64,000 nucleotides of DNA from CAZOVB01 sp046541415 (lineage in GTDB: Bacteria; Planctomycetota; Phycisphaerae; SM23-33), in contig JBKHDI010000002.1 in the NCBI GenBank assembly GCA_046541415.1, positions 62,001-126,000 of the forward strand. Reading direction: 5' to 3'. Below are positions 28,795 to 37,131 of the stretch, one piece after another. Position 1 is the first letter of the stretch; every line of letters begins with the position of its first letter. The notes below the pieces were generated by a model. That model ran no database searches. It was not told the origin of the DNA and saw nothing but the letters and a program-made list of their open reading frames with translations. Made by a program: the position numbers and the translations under genes.

Positions 28795-29103
28795 ATGGTG
28801 CAAGACAGAATTCGCATACGAATGGAAGCCTACGACCACCGGGCGTTGGACGCCTCGGCCAAGGAGATCGTGGACCACACGGAACGAACCGGGGCCCGGG
28901 CGCGAGGCCCGATCCCGCTGCCGACCCGCATCGAGCGGTACACGGTGCTTCGTTCTCCCCACGTCGACAAGAAGTCGCGGGAGCAGTTCGAGATGCGGAC
29001 GCATAAGCGAATCATTGACATTTACGAACCGACCGTCCGGACGATCGAGGCGTTGAACCGCCTGGTCGTCCCGGCCGGGGTGTTTATCAAGATCAAGGCA
29101 TAG
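28795..29103 (+). CDS. rpsJ: Ribosomal protein S10
   Basis: 102 residues. 30S head protein and NusB/NusG partner (NusE). Typical RIRIRMEAYDHRALD start, GPIPLPTR and SPHVDKKSREQFEMRTHKR, where the long loop reaches into the 30S head. First gene of the S10 block. Its own promoter is visible upstream. Confidence 0.98.
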   Translation: MVQDRIRIRMEAYDHRALDASAKEIVDHTERTGARARGPIPLPTRIERYTVLRSPHVDKKSREQFEMRTHKRIIDIYEPTVRTIEALNRLVVPAGVFIKIKA

Positions 29104-29111
29104 GTGCGACG

Positions 29112-29771
29112 ATGAAGGTCGGACTGCTTGGCAAGAAAATCGGAATGACGCAGGTCTACGACGACGCCGGTGTGCTTCACCCGGTGACCGTCGTCCAGGC
29201 CGGGCCCTGCCCCGTCCTGCAGATCAAGACCGTCGAGTCGGATCAGTACAACGCGGTGCAGATCGGGTTTGACCCGGCCAAGCCGCACCGCGCGACCAAG
29301 CCCCAGATCGGCCACGCCGGCAAGGCGGGCGTCGGGCCCTGCAAGTTCGTCCGCGAGATCCGCCAGGACGCGCCGGTCGAAGACGTCGAGCCGGGCCAGT
29401 CGTTGACGGTCGCGCTGTTTGACGGCATTGCCCACGTCGACGTGGTGGGCATCAGCAAGGGCAAGGGGTTCCAGGGCGGGATGAAGCGTCACAACTTCTC
29501 CGGCCTGGAAGCTTCCCACGGTGTGGAACGCAAGCACCGTTCGCCCGGCTCGATCGCCTCGCACGCGACCAACGCCGGTACCGGCCCGAAGCTCAAGAAG
29601 GGCAAGCGCATGGCAGGACACATGGGCACCGACCGGGTGACCAGCCGCAACCATCGCTTGGTCAAGGTCGACACCGAGAACAACCTGCTGTTGATCAAGG
29701 GCCCGCTGCCCGGGGCCAACGGCTCGTATCTGGAAATTCGTCAGAGCAAGACCGCCAAGGTCGCAAGATAG
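29112..29771 (+). CDS. rplC: Ribosomal protein L3
   Basis: 219 residues. Early 50S assembly protein whose loop approaches the peptidyl-transferase centre. Starts MKVGLLGKKIGMTQVYDD. Contains SKGKGFQGGMKRHNF and the loop SPGSIASHATNAGT-GPKLKKGKRMAGHMG near 140-170. That loop is longer and reads GSIASHATNAG, where GSIGAS is usual. Eight bases after rpsJ. Confidence 0.97.
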   Translation: MKVGLLGKKIGMTQVYDDAGVLHPVTVVQAGPCPVLQIKTVESDQYNAVQIGFDPAKPHRATKPQIGHAGKAGVGPCKFVREIRQDAPVEDVEPGQSLTVALFDGIAHVDVVGISKGKGFQGGMKRHNFSGLEASHGVERKHRSPGSIASHATNAGTGPKLKKGKRMAGHMGTDRVTSRNHRLVKVDTENNLLLIKGPLPGANGSYLEIRQSKTAKVAR

Positions 29772-29791
29772 CTTAGGACCAGGAAACCATC

Positions 29792-30424
29792 ATGCTGGAC
29801 GTTCCGGTATATAACACAGAAGGCAAAAAGGTCGACACGCTGCAGGTCGACGAAGCCCTCTTTGGCGGCGAGGTCAACGCACCGCTGCTCAAGCAGGCCA
29901 TCGTCGCCTACCAGGCTCGTCGTCGTCAGGGCACGGTCAAGACGCGTGGCCGCGGCGAAGTCGTCGGTTCGACCCGCAAGCTTTACCGCCAGAAGGGCAC
30001 GGGCTATGCCCGTCGAGGCCAGATCCGCACGAACGTCATGCGTGGCGGCGGCGTGGCCTTCGGCAAGAGGCCCCACAAGTACAATGTCAAGATGCCCCAG
30101 AAGATGAAGCGGGCCGCCCTGAAGTCCGCCATCCTGGCCAAGCTGCTCGGCGAAGACTGCTTCGTCCTGGAAGCGGCCCCCTCGATGGACGCCCCCAGGA
30201 CCAAGACCATGGCGTCACTGATCGAGGCGATCGGCATCAACCGGACGTGCACGCTGGCGATGGGCCAGCGGGACCACAACGTCTATCTCTCCAGCCGCAA
30301 CATCAAGGACCTGACGGTCCGCACCGCGGCCGAGTTGAACGCCTACGACGTGGCCATGCGTCAGAAGCTGATTCTCACCCGCGACGCCTTCGACCAGCTC
30401 AGCGGCCAGGAGACCGAAGCATGA
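29792..30424 (+). CDS. rplD: Ribosomal protein L4
   Basis: 210 residues. Lines the exit tunnel with its basic loop, visible at about 45-95 (RQGTVKTRGRGEVVGSTRK, GTGYARRGQIRTN). In enterobacteria L4 also represses the S10 operon. The TGA stop overlaps the rplW ATG by four bases. Confidence 0.97.
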   Translation: MLDVPVYNTEGKKVDTLQVDEALFGGEVNAPLLKQAIVAYQARRRQGTVKTRGRGEVVGSTRKLYRQKGTGYARRGQIRTNVMRGGGVAFGKRPHKYNVKMPQKMKRAALKSAILAKLLGEDCFVLEAAPSMDAPRTKTMASLIEAIGINRTCTLAMGQRDHNVYLSSRNIKDLTVRTAAELNAYDVAMRQKLILTRDAFDQLSGQETEA

Positions 30425-30705
30425 AGAACGAAATCTACAATGTCGTCATCCGCCCGCTGGTGACCGAGAAGGGCACCCATCAGTCCCAGACGGTCAACGC
30501 CTACGCCTTTGAAGTATCGCCCGATGCAAACAAGGCGCAGATCAAGCAGGCGATCGAGAAGATCTACGAAGTAAAGGTGCTCAACGTGCGTACGGCCAAC
30601 CGCAAGGGCAAGCCCCGCCGCACAGGCCGGTTCATTGGCAATACCCGCCATTGGAAAAAGGCCATCGTCGAGCTGCACGAAGACTACCATATTGACCTGT
30701 TCTAG
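30421..30705 (+). CDS. rplW: Ribosomal protein L23
   Basis: 94 residues from the ATG at 30421 (MKNEIYNVVIRPLVTEKG); the longer upstream frame lies inside rplD. Docking site for trigger factor and SRP at the tunnel exit. Typical VLNVRTANRKGKPRRTGR segment. Translationally coupled to rplD. Confidence 0.96.
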   Translation: MKNEIYNVVIRPLVTEKGTHQSQTVNAYAFEVSPDANKAQIKQAIEKIYEVKVLNVRTANRKGKPRRTGRFIGNTRHWKKAIVELHEDYHIDLF

Positions 30706-30722
30706 ACTGCAGGAAGAGTCTC

Positions 30723-31574
30723 ATGCCGATCAAGATCTACAAGCGAACCAGCAACGGCCGGCGGAATGCCTCGGTCAATGACTACAGCGTCATCACGACC
30801 GACAAGCCGGAAAAGTCGCTGCTGAAGACGCTGAAAAAACATGGTGGCCGGAACCACACCGGCAAGATCACCAGCCGCCACCGCGGCGGTGGCAACAAGC
30901 GGAAATACCGCATCATCGATTTCAAGCGCCAGAAGGACGACCAGTTCGCCGAGGTGCTGACGATCGAGTACGATCCGAACCGCACCTGCCACATCGCCCT
31001 GGTCCAGTACGAAGACGGCGAGAAGCGATACATCCTCGCCCCGATCGGGCTGGAAGTCGGCCAGAAGATCCGCTCCGGCGACGAGGCCGAGCCCCGCGTG
31101 GGAAACACCCTGCCGCTGTCGAAGATCCCGATGGGCATGGAGATCCACAACATCGAGATGACCCCGGGCCGGGGCGGACAGCTCGTCCGCACCGCCGGTG
31201 CTGCCGGACGCGTAGCCGCCCGGGAAGGCAAAATGGTCACGTTGATTCTGCCCTCGGGCGAAATGCGCATGGTGCACGCGACCTGCCGGGCCACGATCGG
31301 GCAGGTGGGCAACGTCGAGCAGCAGGGCGTCCGCCTGGGCAAGGCGGGACGGAAACGCCACATGGGTCGCCGCCCGCACGTCCGCGGCAGCGCGATGAAC
31401 CCGGTGGCCCACCCGATGGGCGGTGGCGAAGGCCGACGCGCCGGTGGCCGCCACCCCTGCAGCCCGAAGGGCAAACTGGCCAAGGGCGGCAAGACCCGCC
31501 GCAGACGCAAGCAGTCCAACCGCCTGATCATCCGTCGCCGCCGCAACAAACGCGCCGGTCAGCTGACGATCTGA
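30723..31574 (+). CDS. rplB: Ribosomal protein L2
   Basis: 283 residues. Core 50S protein needed for subunit joining and the peptidyl-transferase centre. The fold signature is clear (GGRNHTGKITSRHRGGG, residues 41-57). The near-invariant C-terminal motif NPVDHPHGGGEGR reads NPVAHPMGGGEGR (226-238). The key His230 is kept, but the Asp and second His are Ala229 and Met232. The C-terminus is a basic run (RRRRKQSNRLIIRRRRNKR). Confidence 0.97.
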   Translation: MPIKIYKRTSNGRRNASVNDYSVITTDKPEKSLLKTLKKHGGRNHTGKITSRHRGGGNKRKYRIIDFKRQKDDQFAEVLTIEYDPNRTCHIALVQYEDGEKRYILAPIGLEVGQKIRSGDEAEPRVGNTLPLSKIPMGMEIHNIEMTPGRGGQLVRTAGAAGRVAAREGKMVTLILPSGEMRMVHATCRATIGQVGNVEQQGVRLGKAGRKRHMGRRPHVRGSAMNPVAHPMGGGEGRRAGGRHPCSPKGKLAKGGKTRRRRKQSNRLIIRRRRNKRAGQLTI

Positions 31575-31587
31575 GGAACGCAACACG

Positions 31588-31854
31588 ATGACCCGAAGCG
31601 CAAAAAAAGGTCCGTACGTCGACGAGAAGCTGTACCGCAAGGTCGAAAAGGCCCAGCAGACCAACTCGCGAGAGCCCATCAAGACCTGGGCCCGCGACTG
31701 CACGATCGTCCCCGAGTTTATCGGCATGACGTTCGCGGTGCACAACGGCAAGGTCTTCAACAACGTAACGGTCACCGAGGACATGGTCGGCCACAAGCTC
31801 GGCGAGTTCAGCCCGACGCGCATGTTCCGCGGACACACCGCCGGTAGACGATAA
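31588..31854 (+). CDS. rpsS: Ribosomal protein S19
   Basis: 88 residues. 30S head protein contacting A-site tRNA. Typical SAKKGPYVDEKLYRKV start, TWARDCTIVPEFIGMTFAVHNGK split at residues 32-54, and GHKLGEFSPTRMFRGH near the end. 13 bases after rplB. Confidence 0.97.
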   Translation: MTRSAKKGPYVDEKLYRKVEKAQQTNSREPIKTWARDCTIVPEFIGMTFAVHNGKVFNNVTVTEDMVGHKLGEFSPTRMFRGHTAGRR

Positions 31855-31888
31855 ACCGCCCCAGGTAACTGACTGGAAAACACCCACC

Positions 31889-32224
31889 ATGGCTTGGAAG
31901 GCTACATACAAATTTGCACGGATCTCGGCCCGCAAGGCACGCCTGATCATCGATATGATCCGGAACCGCGACGTGGATGAGGCACTGAGCATCCTTCAGT
32001 TTACGCCCAACCGGGCGGCCCCGATGATCAGCAAGGTCCTGACCTCCGCGATCGCCAATGCCAACGAGGCCGAGGCCGATGTCGAGACGCTGTTTGTCAA
32101 GGAAGCCCGCGTGGACGAAGGGCCGACCATGAAACGGTTCCGCCCGAAGGATCGTGGCCGTGCACACTCGATCCTGAAACGTACCAGCCACATCACCGTC
32201 GTGGTCGAACAGGACAGGGAGTAA
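31889..32224 (+). CDS. rplV: Ribosomal protein L22
   Basis: 111 residues. Exit-tunnel protein. Starts ATYKFARISARKARLIIDMIR. Retains the tunnel hairpin region (MKRFRPKDRGRAHSILKRTSHI, about 80-101), where macrolide-resistance changes arise; it looks ordinary here. 12 bases before rpsC. Confidence 0.96.
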   Translation: MAWKATYKFARISARKARLIIDMIRNRDVDEALSILQFTPNRAAPMISKVLTSAIANANEAEADVETLFVKEARVDEGPTMKRFRPKDRGRAHSILKRTSHITVVVEQDRE

Positions 32225-32236
32225 CGAGGCTCACTC

Positions 32237-33208
32237 ATGGGACAAAAGATATCCCCAATCGGATTCCGCACGGGAATTACCATCGGCTGGAAAAGCCGCT
32301 GGTACGCCCCGAAGAGCAATTACGGCGAGTTCCTCGTCGAAGACGCCCAGGTGCGTCGTTTCATCGACGACCGCCTCAACCGCCAGCCTCCGTACGCTGC
32401 GATCAGCCAGATCGAGATCGAACGGACCCGCGAAGAGGTCAAGGTGATCCTCAAGACCGCCCGCCCGGGCCTGGTCATCGGCCCCAAGGGTGCCGAAGTT
32501 GAGAAGCTCAAGAACGCCCTGGAAGACCTGACCGACCGTCGGGTGAACATCAACATCCTCGAGGTCAAGAACCCCGACCTGGACGCCAAGCTGATTGCCG
32601 AAGGCATCAGCGAGCAGCTTAAACGTCGCGCCAGCTTCCGCCGGACGATGAAGCAGCGTGCAGAATCGGCCATGCAGGCCGGTGCCAAGGGCGTCAAGGT
32701 TGCCGTCTCCGGCCGACTGGGCGGAGCGGAGATGTCCCGCTCGGAGTCGACGCTGCTGGGTTCGATTCCGCTGCACACCCTCGAGGCCGACGTGGACTAC
32801 GGGTTCGTCCCGTGCTACACGACGTACGGCACGATCGGCGTGAAGGTGTGGATCTACCGCGGTCTGTTCGGCGAGCAGCAGGAGGAAGCAGCTTCCGAGG
32901 CCTCGGGCCCGATGACCCGCGGACGTCGTCGCCGACAGGGCGGCGGTGGGCCGGGCGGTCCCGGCGGTCCCGGCGGTCCGGGTGGACGTGGACGGGGACG
33001 CGGTCGCGGACGTGGTCGCGACGGCGGCCCGGCGACTCCTCCGGTTCGCCCCGGTGGCAGCCGCCTCGGCGCGCTGCAGCGGGCCCAGGAAGCCCAGCAG
33101 GCCGAGAAGGCCCAGCCGGCCGAGCAGGCCTCCGACCAGGCGGCAGAGGGTCAGACCGACACCCAGGCCGGCGATCAGGGCCAGAACGAAGAATCCAGCG
33201 AAAGCTGA
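32237..33208 (+). CDS. rpsC: Ribosomal protein S3 with long RG/GPG-rich C-terminal tail
   Basis: 323 residues against about 210-235 usually. The core is normal: MGQKISPIGFRTGI start, KH domain with GPKGAEVEKLK (82-92), and the C-terminal domain GRLGGAEMSRSE and PLHTLEADVDYGF, ending near 212. The rest is a low-complexity tail. It has basic residues (229-233), GPG repeats (238-250), an alternating RG tract (251-261), a linker, then an Ala/Gln/Glu tail to the end. S3 lines the mRNA entry tunnel and acts as a helicase, so a disordered RGG-like tail there could bind RNA. The reading frame continues without break to a proper rplP start, so the tail is real coding sequence, not a frameshift. Confidence 0.96.
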   Translation: MGQKISPIGFRTGITIGWKSRWYAPKSNYGEFLVEDAQVRRFIDDRLNRQPPYAAISQIEIERTREEVKVILKTARPGLVIGPKGAEVEKLKNALEDLTDRRVNINILEVKNPDLDAKLIAEGISEQLKRRASFRRTMKQRAESAMQAGAKGVKVAVSGRLGGAEMSRSESTLLGSIPLHTLEADVDYGFVPCYTTYGTIGVKVWIYRGLFGEQQEEAASEASGPMTRGRRRRQGGGGPGGPGGPGGPGGRGRGRGRGRGRDGGPATPPVRPGGSRLGALQRAQEAQQAEKAQPAEQASDQAAEGQTDTQAGDQGQNEESSES

Positions 33209-33237
33209 CCAGGCAGTAATATAGGAAGGCAACACCC

Positions 33238-33657
33238 ATGCCCTTGATGCCCAAGAGAATCAAGCACCGCAAGCAGCAACGCGGGAAGAATCGCGGCAAT
33301 GCGACACGTGGCAATTACGTGGCCTTTGGCGATTTCGGCCTGCAGTCGACGGAAGCTGGCTGGGTTTCGGCCCGTCAGCTCGAAGCCGGCCGAGTCGCCG
33401 CAACGCACTTCCTGCACCGCGTCGGCAAGGTGTACATCCGGGTCTTCCCGGACAAGCCCATCAGTTCCAAGCCCCTGGAAGTTCGAATGGGTAAGGGCAA
33501 GGGCGAGGTCGACCAGTGGGTCGCGGTGGTCAAGCCCGGCACGGTGCTGATCGAGATCGGCGGCGTGGATGAGGCCACGGCCAAGGACGCCCTGCGTCGC
33601 GTGGCCAACAAGATGCCCGTCCGCTGCCGGATGGCCAAGCGGACCGGTCACGTTTAA
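33238..33657 (+). CDS. rplP: Ribosomal protein L16
   Basis: 139 residues. Central-protuberance protein near the A site. Typical LMPKRIKHRKQQRGKNRG, GLQSTEAGWVSARQLEA, and the loop RMGKGKGEVDQWVAVVKPGTVL. Starts at the ATG at 33238 after AGGAAGGC. Follows rpsC by 29 bases. Confidence 0.97.
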   Translation: MPLMPKRIKHRKQQRGKNRGNATRGNYVAFGDFGLQSTEAGWVSARQLEAGRVAATHFLHRVGKVYIRVFPDKPISSKPLEVRMGKGKGEVDQWVAVVKPGTVLIEIGGVDEATAKDALRRVANKMPVRCRMAKRTGHV

Positions 33658-33674
33658 CAGCCCCGGAGCAATCG

Positions 33675-33884
33675 ATGAACATCAGCGAAGTACGACAGCT
33701 AAACGACGAAGAGCTGCAACTGGAACTCGACCGGCTGCACCGGCACGTGTTCGACCTGCGGAGCCAGGCGGTAACCGAGAAGTTGGAAGACCCTTCGTTG
33801 CTGACCAAGGCCCGCCGGGACATCGCCCGGATGCTGACGGTCCAGCGAGAGCGTGAAATTCAGGCCTCCAAGGCCCAGGCATAA
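33675..33884 (+). CDS. rpmC: Ribosomal protein L29
   Basis: 69 residues forming two helices, with the family pattern LNDEELQLELDRLHRHVFDLRSQAV and KARRDIARMLTVQRERE. Sits near the tunnel exit. Usual place between rplP and rpsQ. Confidence 0.95.
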   Translation: MNISEVRQLNDEELQLELDRLHRHVFDLRSQAVTEKLEDPSLLTKARRDIARMLTVQREREIQASKAQA

Positions 33885-33905
33885 CCCAGCGTGCGTGAGA
33901 ACCCA

Positions 33906-34184
33906 ATGACAGAGCAGAGCAACAGACCGGTCGATCGAGGCGGCAAAGTCGGAACCGTCATTGCCCACAGCGGCAAGGACACGATCAAGGTTCAGGTATC
34001 TACCCTGGTCAAGCATCCGATCTACGGCAAGTACCTCCGCCGCAGACGCAGCTTTGCGGTCCATGACCCCAAGGCCGAGGGCAAGATCGGTGACTACGTG
34101 GAAATCATTCCCTGCCGCCGCATCAGCAAGACCAAGCAGTTCCGCCTTTCCCGGGTGATCCGCCCGGCGAAGGTTGCAGAATAA
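33906..34184 (+). CDS. rpsQ: Ribosomal protein S17
   Basis: 92 residues from the ATG at 33906; a GTG at 33891 is an alternative. 16S-binding OB fold with GTVIAHSGKDTIKVQVSTLVKH and HDPKAEGKIGDYVEIIPCRRISKTK in sequence. Normal length and place. Confidence 0.95.
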   Translation: MTEQSNRPVDRGGKVGTVIAHSGKDTIKVQVSTLVKHPIYGKYLRRRRSFAVHDPKAEGKIGDYVEIIPCRRISKTKQFRLSRVIRPAKVAE

Positions 34185-34209
34185 CTTTTAGCGCCACGAG
34201 GATAGCACT

Positions 34210-34596
34210 GTGATACAGCAAGAATCACGCCTGGACGTCGCCGACAACACCGGTGCCCGCGTAGTCGGGGTCATCCGTGTGCTGGGCGGCTCGACCCGCA
34301 GGCAGGGTTTCACCCGACGCACCGCGTCGCTGGGCGACACCATTATCTGCTCGGTGAAGAAGGCGATCCCCGGCTCGGACCTCAAAGCCGGTGAAATTGT
34401 CCGCTGCGTGGTAGTCCGCACGGCCTACCCGGTCCGCCGGGATGACGGCAGCTATGTCCGGTTTGATCGCAATGCGGTCGTGGTGATCGACCAGAACAAC
34501 AATCCGCGAGGCACACGCATCTTCGGTGCGGTGGCCCGCGAACTGCGGGAGAAGAACTTCATGAAGATCGTCTCCCTGGCTTCCGAGGTGGTTTGA
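34210..34596 (+). CDS. rplN: Ribosomal protein L14
   Basis: 128 residues from the GTG at 34210 (MIQQESRLDVADNTGARVV). Subunit-interface protein with RRDDGSYVRFDRNAVVVI and NPRGTRIFGAVARELR. Slightly longer than the usual 122 because of an insertion around residues 30-37. First of the spc block; its stop is two bases before rplX. Confidence 0.97.
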   Translation: MIQQESRLDVADNTGARVVGVIRVLGGSTRRQGFTRRTASLGDTIICSVKKAIPGSDLKAGEIVRCVVVRTAYPVRRDDGSYVRFDRNAVVVIDQNNNPRGTRIFGAVARELREKNFMKIVSLASEVV

Positions 34597-34598
34597 CC

Positions 34599-34931
34599 AT
34601 GGCAAAACACATTAGAAAAGGCGATACCGTCAGCGTCATCGCCGGTAACGACAAGGGCAAGGTCGGCGAGGTCCTGGTTGTCTATCCCGACAAGGACAAG
34701 GTCCTGGTCCAGGGCGTCAACCGGGTCTACAAACATCTGCGTCCGAGCCGCCAGAACCCCCAGGGCGGCCGGATCCAGAAGGAGATGCCTATCCACATCT
34801 CCAACGTCCTGCCGGTCGATCGCAAGACCAACCAGCCCACCCGCGTGGGATTCCAGATTCAGCAAGACGGCACGAAACAGCGCATCGCCAAGAAATCCGG
34901 CGAAGCCCTCGCCGTGCCCAGCAAGCAGTGA
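34599..34931 (+). CDS. rplX: Ribosomal protein L24
   Basis: 110 residues from the ATG at 34599. KOW motif GDTVSVIAGNDKGKVGEVL (8-26) typical of L24, which starts 50S assembly. The C-terminal part with NVLPVDRKTNQPTRVGFQ is normal. Its end overlaps the upstream alternative GTG of rplE. Confidence 0.96.
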   Translation: MAKHIRKGDTVSVIAGNDKGKVGEVLVVYPDKDKVLVQGVNRVYKHLRPSRQNPQGGRIQKEMPIHISNVLPVDRKTNQPTRVGFQIQQDGTKQRIAKKSGEALAVPSKQ

Positions 34932-34942
34932 GGACCGGATCG

Positions 34943-35494
34943 ATGGCTCCCCGCCTCAAGGAACAATACAACAGTCAAGTCCGCGACCAGCTCAAGGAGC
35001 GGTTCGGATACCAGAACAGCATGGCAATCCCCAAGCTCGAGAAGATCACCGTCTCGATGGGCATGGGCGACGGCCAGAAGGAATCGGCCAAGTTTGAACA
35101 GGCCGAGAAATGGCTCGGCCAGATCACCGGCCAGAAGCCTCGCGTCTGCAAGGCCCGCAAGTCCGTCAGCAACTTCCAGTTGCGTGAAGGCTACAACGTG
35201 GGCTTGAAGGTGACCCTTCGTGGTCCGCGGATGTGGGAATTCCTGGACCGCCTGATCAGCCTGGCGATACCGCGTGTCCGCGACTTCCGCGGGCTGAACC
35301 CGTCGAGCTTCGACGGGCGAGGTAACTACAACATGGGCCTGGATGAGCAGACCGTCTTCCCGGAGATCGATCCGGCGAGTATCGGCTTTAACCAGGGAAT
35401 GAATATCGCGATTACCACGACCGCCGAATCCGACGAGGAAGCCCGCGAGCTGCTGACGCAGCTGGGCATGCCCTATCGGCGGGACGAAGCATAA
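34943..35494 (+). CDS. rplE: Ribosomal protein L5
   Basis: 183 residues from the ATG at 34943 (MAPRLKEQYNSQV), preceded by GTGAGGA; a GTG at 34928 is the other option. Binds 5S rRNA in the central protuberance. Contains GQKPRVCKARKSVSNFQLREG and NYNMGLDEQTVFPEID. Confidence 0.97.
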   Translation: MAPRLKEQYNSQVRDQLKERFGYQNSMAIPKLEKITVSMGMGDGQKESAKFEQAEKWLGQITGQKPRVCKARKSVSNFQLREGYNVGLKVTLRGPRMWEFLDRLISLAIPRVRDFRGLNPSSFDGRGNYNMGLDEQTVFPEIDPASIGFNQGMNIAITTTAESDEEARELLTQLGMPYRRDEA

Positions 35495-35516
35495 GCACAA
35501 GACAAGGTAGAGAACC

Positions 35517-35702
35517 ATGGCCACGAAGGCACTGATTGCCAAGTCCCAGAGAAAGCCGAAGTTTTCGACCCGCACGATCCGGCGTTGCCAGTTGTGCGGC
35601 CGATCTCGGGCAGTGTACCGGAAGTTCCGCATCTGCCGGATCTGCCTGCGGAATCTGGCGCACGAAGGAAAAGTTCCCGGTATGAAAAAGGCCAGCTGGT
35701 AA
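35517..35702 (+). CDS. rpsN: Ribosomal protein S14, zinc-binding type
   Basis: 61 residues, the short Z form. Zinc ribbon Cys24-Cys27 and Cys40-Cys43 intact, ending KVPGMKKASW. 30S head protein. Zinc dependence is predicted from the four cysteines. Confidence 0.97.
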   Translation: MATKALIAKSQRKPKFSTRTIRRCQLCGRSRAVYRKFRICRICLRNLAHEGKVPGMKKASW

Positions 35703-35717
35703 AGGAAGCGAAACACG

Positions 35718-36116
35718 ATGAGTCTGTCCGACCCCATCGCCGACATGTTGACCCGTATCCGCAACGGACTTACCGTCCGCAAGGAAACGGTCAACGTCAA
35801 GGCCTCGAAGATCTGCGAAGGCGTAGCCAAGGTCCTGCTCGAAGAGGGCTATATCAAGGACTACAAGCGGATCGACGACGGCAACCAGGGCCTGCTGCGG
35901 ATCTATCTGAAGTACGGTCCGACCGGCCAGGATGTTATTACCGAGCTGCAGCGCGTCTCGAAGCCCGGCTGCCGGGTCTACAGCGGCGTCGATGACCTGC
36001 CCCGCCCCTTGGCGGGTCTGGGCATCGCGGTCGTTTCGACCTCCGCCGGCGTGCTGAGCGACCGCCAGTGCCGCGACAAGAAAGTCGGCGGCGAAATCCT
36101 CTGCACCGTTTGCTGA
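35718..36116 (+). CDS. rpsH: Ribosomal protein S8
   Basis: 132 residues. Starts MSLSDPIADMLTRIRNG and ends with SAGVLSDRQCRDKKVGGEILCTVC, the rRNA-binding C-terminus. In E. coli S8 represses the spc operon by binding near rplE. 15 bases after rpsN. Confidence 0.97.
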   Translation: MSLSDPIADMLTRIRNGLTVRKETVNVKASKICEGVAKVLLEEGYIKDYKRIDDGNQGLLRIYLKYGPTGQDVITELQRVSKPGCRVYSGVDDLPRPLAGLGIAVVSTSAGVLSDRQCRDKKVGGEILCTVC

Positions 36117-36132
36117 GCAAGAGAGTTACCCA

Positions 36133-36702
36133 ATGTCGCGAATTGGCTTACAACCGATCGAAATACCTTCCGGCGTGAAGGTCTCCCAGCAGGGACAGAC
36201 CATCAGCGTCGAGGGGCCCAAGGGCAGGCTGTCCTGGACCCACAGGCCCGAGATAACCGTCGAGATCGAAGACGGCAAGACCGTCAACGTCTCCCGGGCC
36301 GACGACGAGCGCCAGAGCAAGTCGCTGCACGGCCTGACACGCAGCCTGATTGCCAACATGGTCGAGGGCTGCTCGAAGGGCTACGAGCGTGGCCTGGAAG
36401 TCTACGGCGCCGGTTTCAGCGTTGCCGTCCAGGGCAAACAGCTCAACGTCATCTGCGGCCTGAGCCACCCGGCCAGCTTCACCATCCCCGACGGGATTGA
36501 AGTCGAGATCACCGCGGCCCAGTCGCGTGTAGATACCGACCCGGCGAAGTTTACCATCCGCGGGGCCGACAAGCAGGCCGTCGGTGAATTCGCCGCCCGC
36601 GTCCGACGATCGCGTCCGCCGGAGCCCTACAAGGGCAAGGGCATCCGCTACGCCGGCGAGTATGTCCGCAGGAAGGCCGGCAAGGCCGCTGTGGGTTCGT
36701 AA
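36133..36702 (+). CDS. rplF: Ribosomal protein L6
   Basis: 189 residues in two repeated domains, beginning MSRIGLQPIEIPSGVKV, with the C-terminal PPEPYKGKGIRYAGEYVRRKAGK motif that contacts the sarcin-ricin region. Normal length. 42 bases to rplR. Confidence 0.97.
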   Translation: MSRIGLQPIEIPSGVKVSQQGQTISVEGPKGRLSWTHRPEITVEIEDGKTVNVSRADDERQSKSLHGLTRSLIANMVEGCSKGYERGLEVYGAGFSVAVQGKQLNVICGLSHPASFTIPDGIEVEITAAQSRVDTDPAKFTIRGADKQAVGEFAARVRRSRPPEPYKGKGIRYAGEYVRRKAGKAAVGS

Positions 36703-36744
36703 CCTACTGTCCATCCGACACATTCTGCTCGAGATCAAGCTGCT

Positions 36745-37119
36745 ATGAAGTCGACGAAAAAGAAACAAGTTCGACGTGGACGCCGCAAACGCCGCGTGCG
36801 AAAGCATGTGACCGGGACCACAGAGCGACCCCGCCTGACGGTCTTCCGCAGTCACCAGAACATCTACGCCCAGATCATCGACGATACCGCCGGTCGGACC
36901 CTCGTGGCCGCCAGCAGCGTCGAGAAGCCCGTCCAGGAGGACCTCGGCCAGCCTGGCGGCGGCAACAAAGCCGCTGCCAAGGTCGTCGGGACCGCCCTGG
37001 CCGAGAAGGCCTCCGAGGCCGGCATCAAGCGCGTCGTGTTCGATCGCAACGGCTACCCGTACCACGGACGCGTTCGCGAACTGGCTGAAGCTGCCCGCGA
37101 GGGTGGTCTGGAATTCTAA
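36745..37119 (+). CDS. rplR: Ribosomal protein L18
   Basis: 124 residues. 5S rRNA-binding protein with a very basic N-terminus (KKKQVRRGRRKRRVRKHVTG), RLTVFRSHQNIYAQIIDD, and FDRNGYPYHGRVRELAEAAREGGLEF at the end. Normal place between rplF and rpsE. Confidence 0.96.
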   Translation: MKSTKKKQVRRGRRKRRVRKHVTGTTERPRLTVFRSHQNIYAQIIDDTAGRTLVAASSVEKPVQEDLGQPGGGNKAAAKVVGTALAEKASEAGIKRVVFDRNGYPYHGRVRELAEAAREGGLEF

Positions 37120-37131
37120 AGGAGAGCCCCT

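Noticed and set aside
28616..29056. 146-codon frame overlapping the end of fusA and rpsJ
   Set aside because: It runs through the fusA stop, the S10 promoter and rpsJ in another frame; a shadow.
32990..33020. S3 RG tract as a microsatellite or frameshift artefact
   Set aside because: The frame stays open with varied codons through the repeat and ends properly 29 bases before rplP, so it is treated as real coding sequence.
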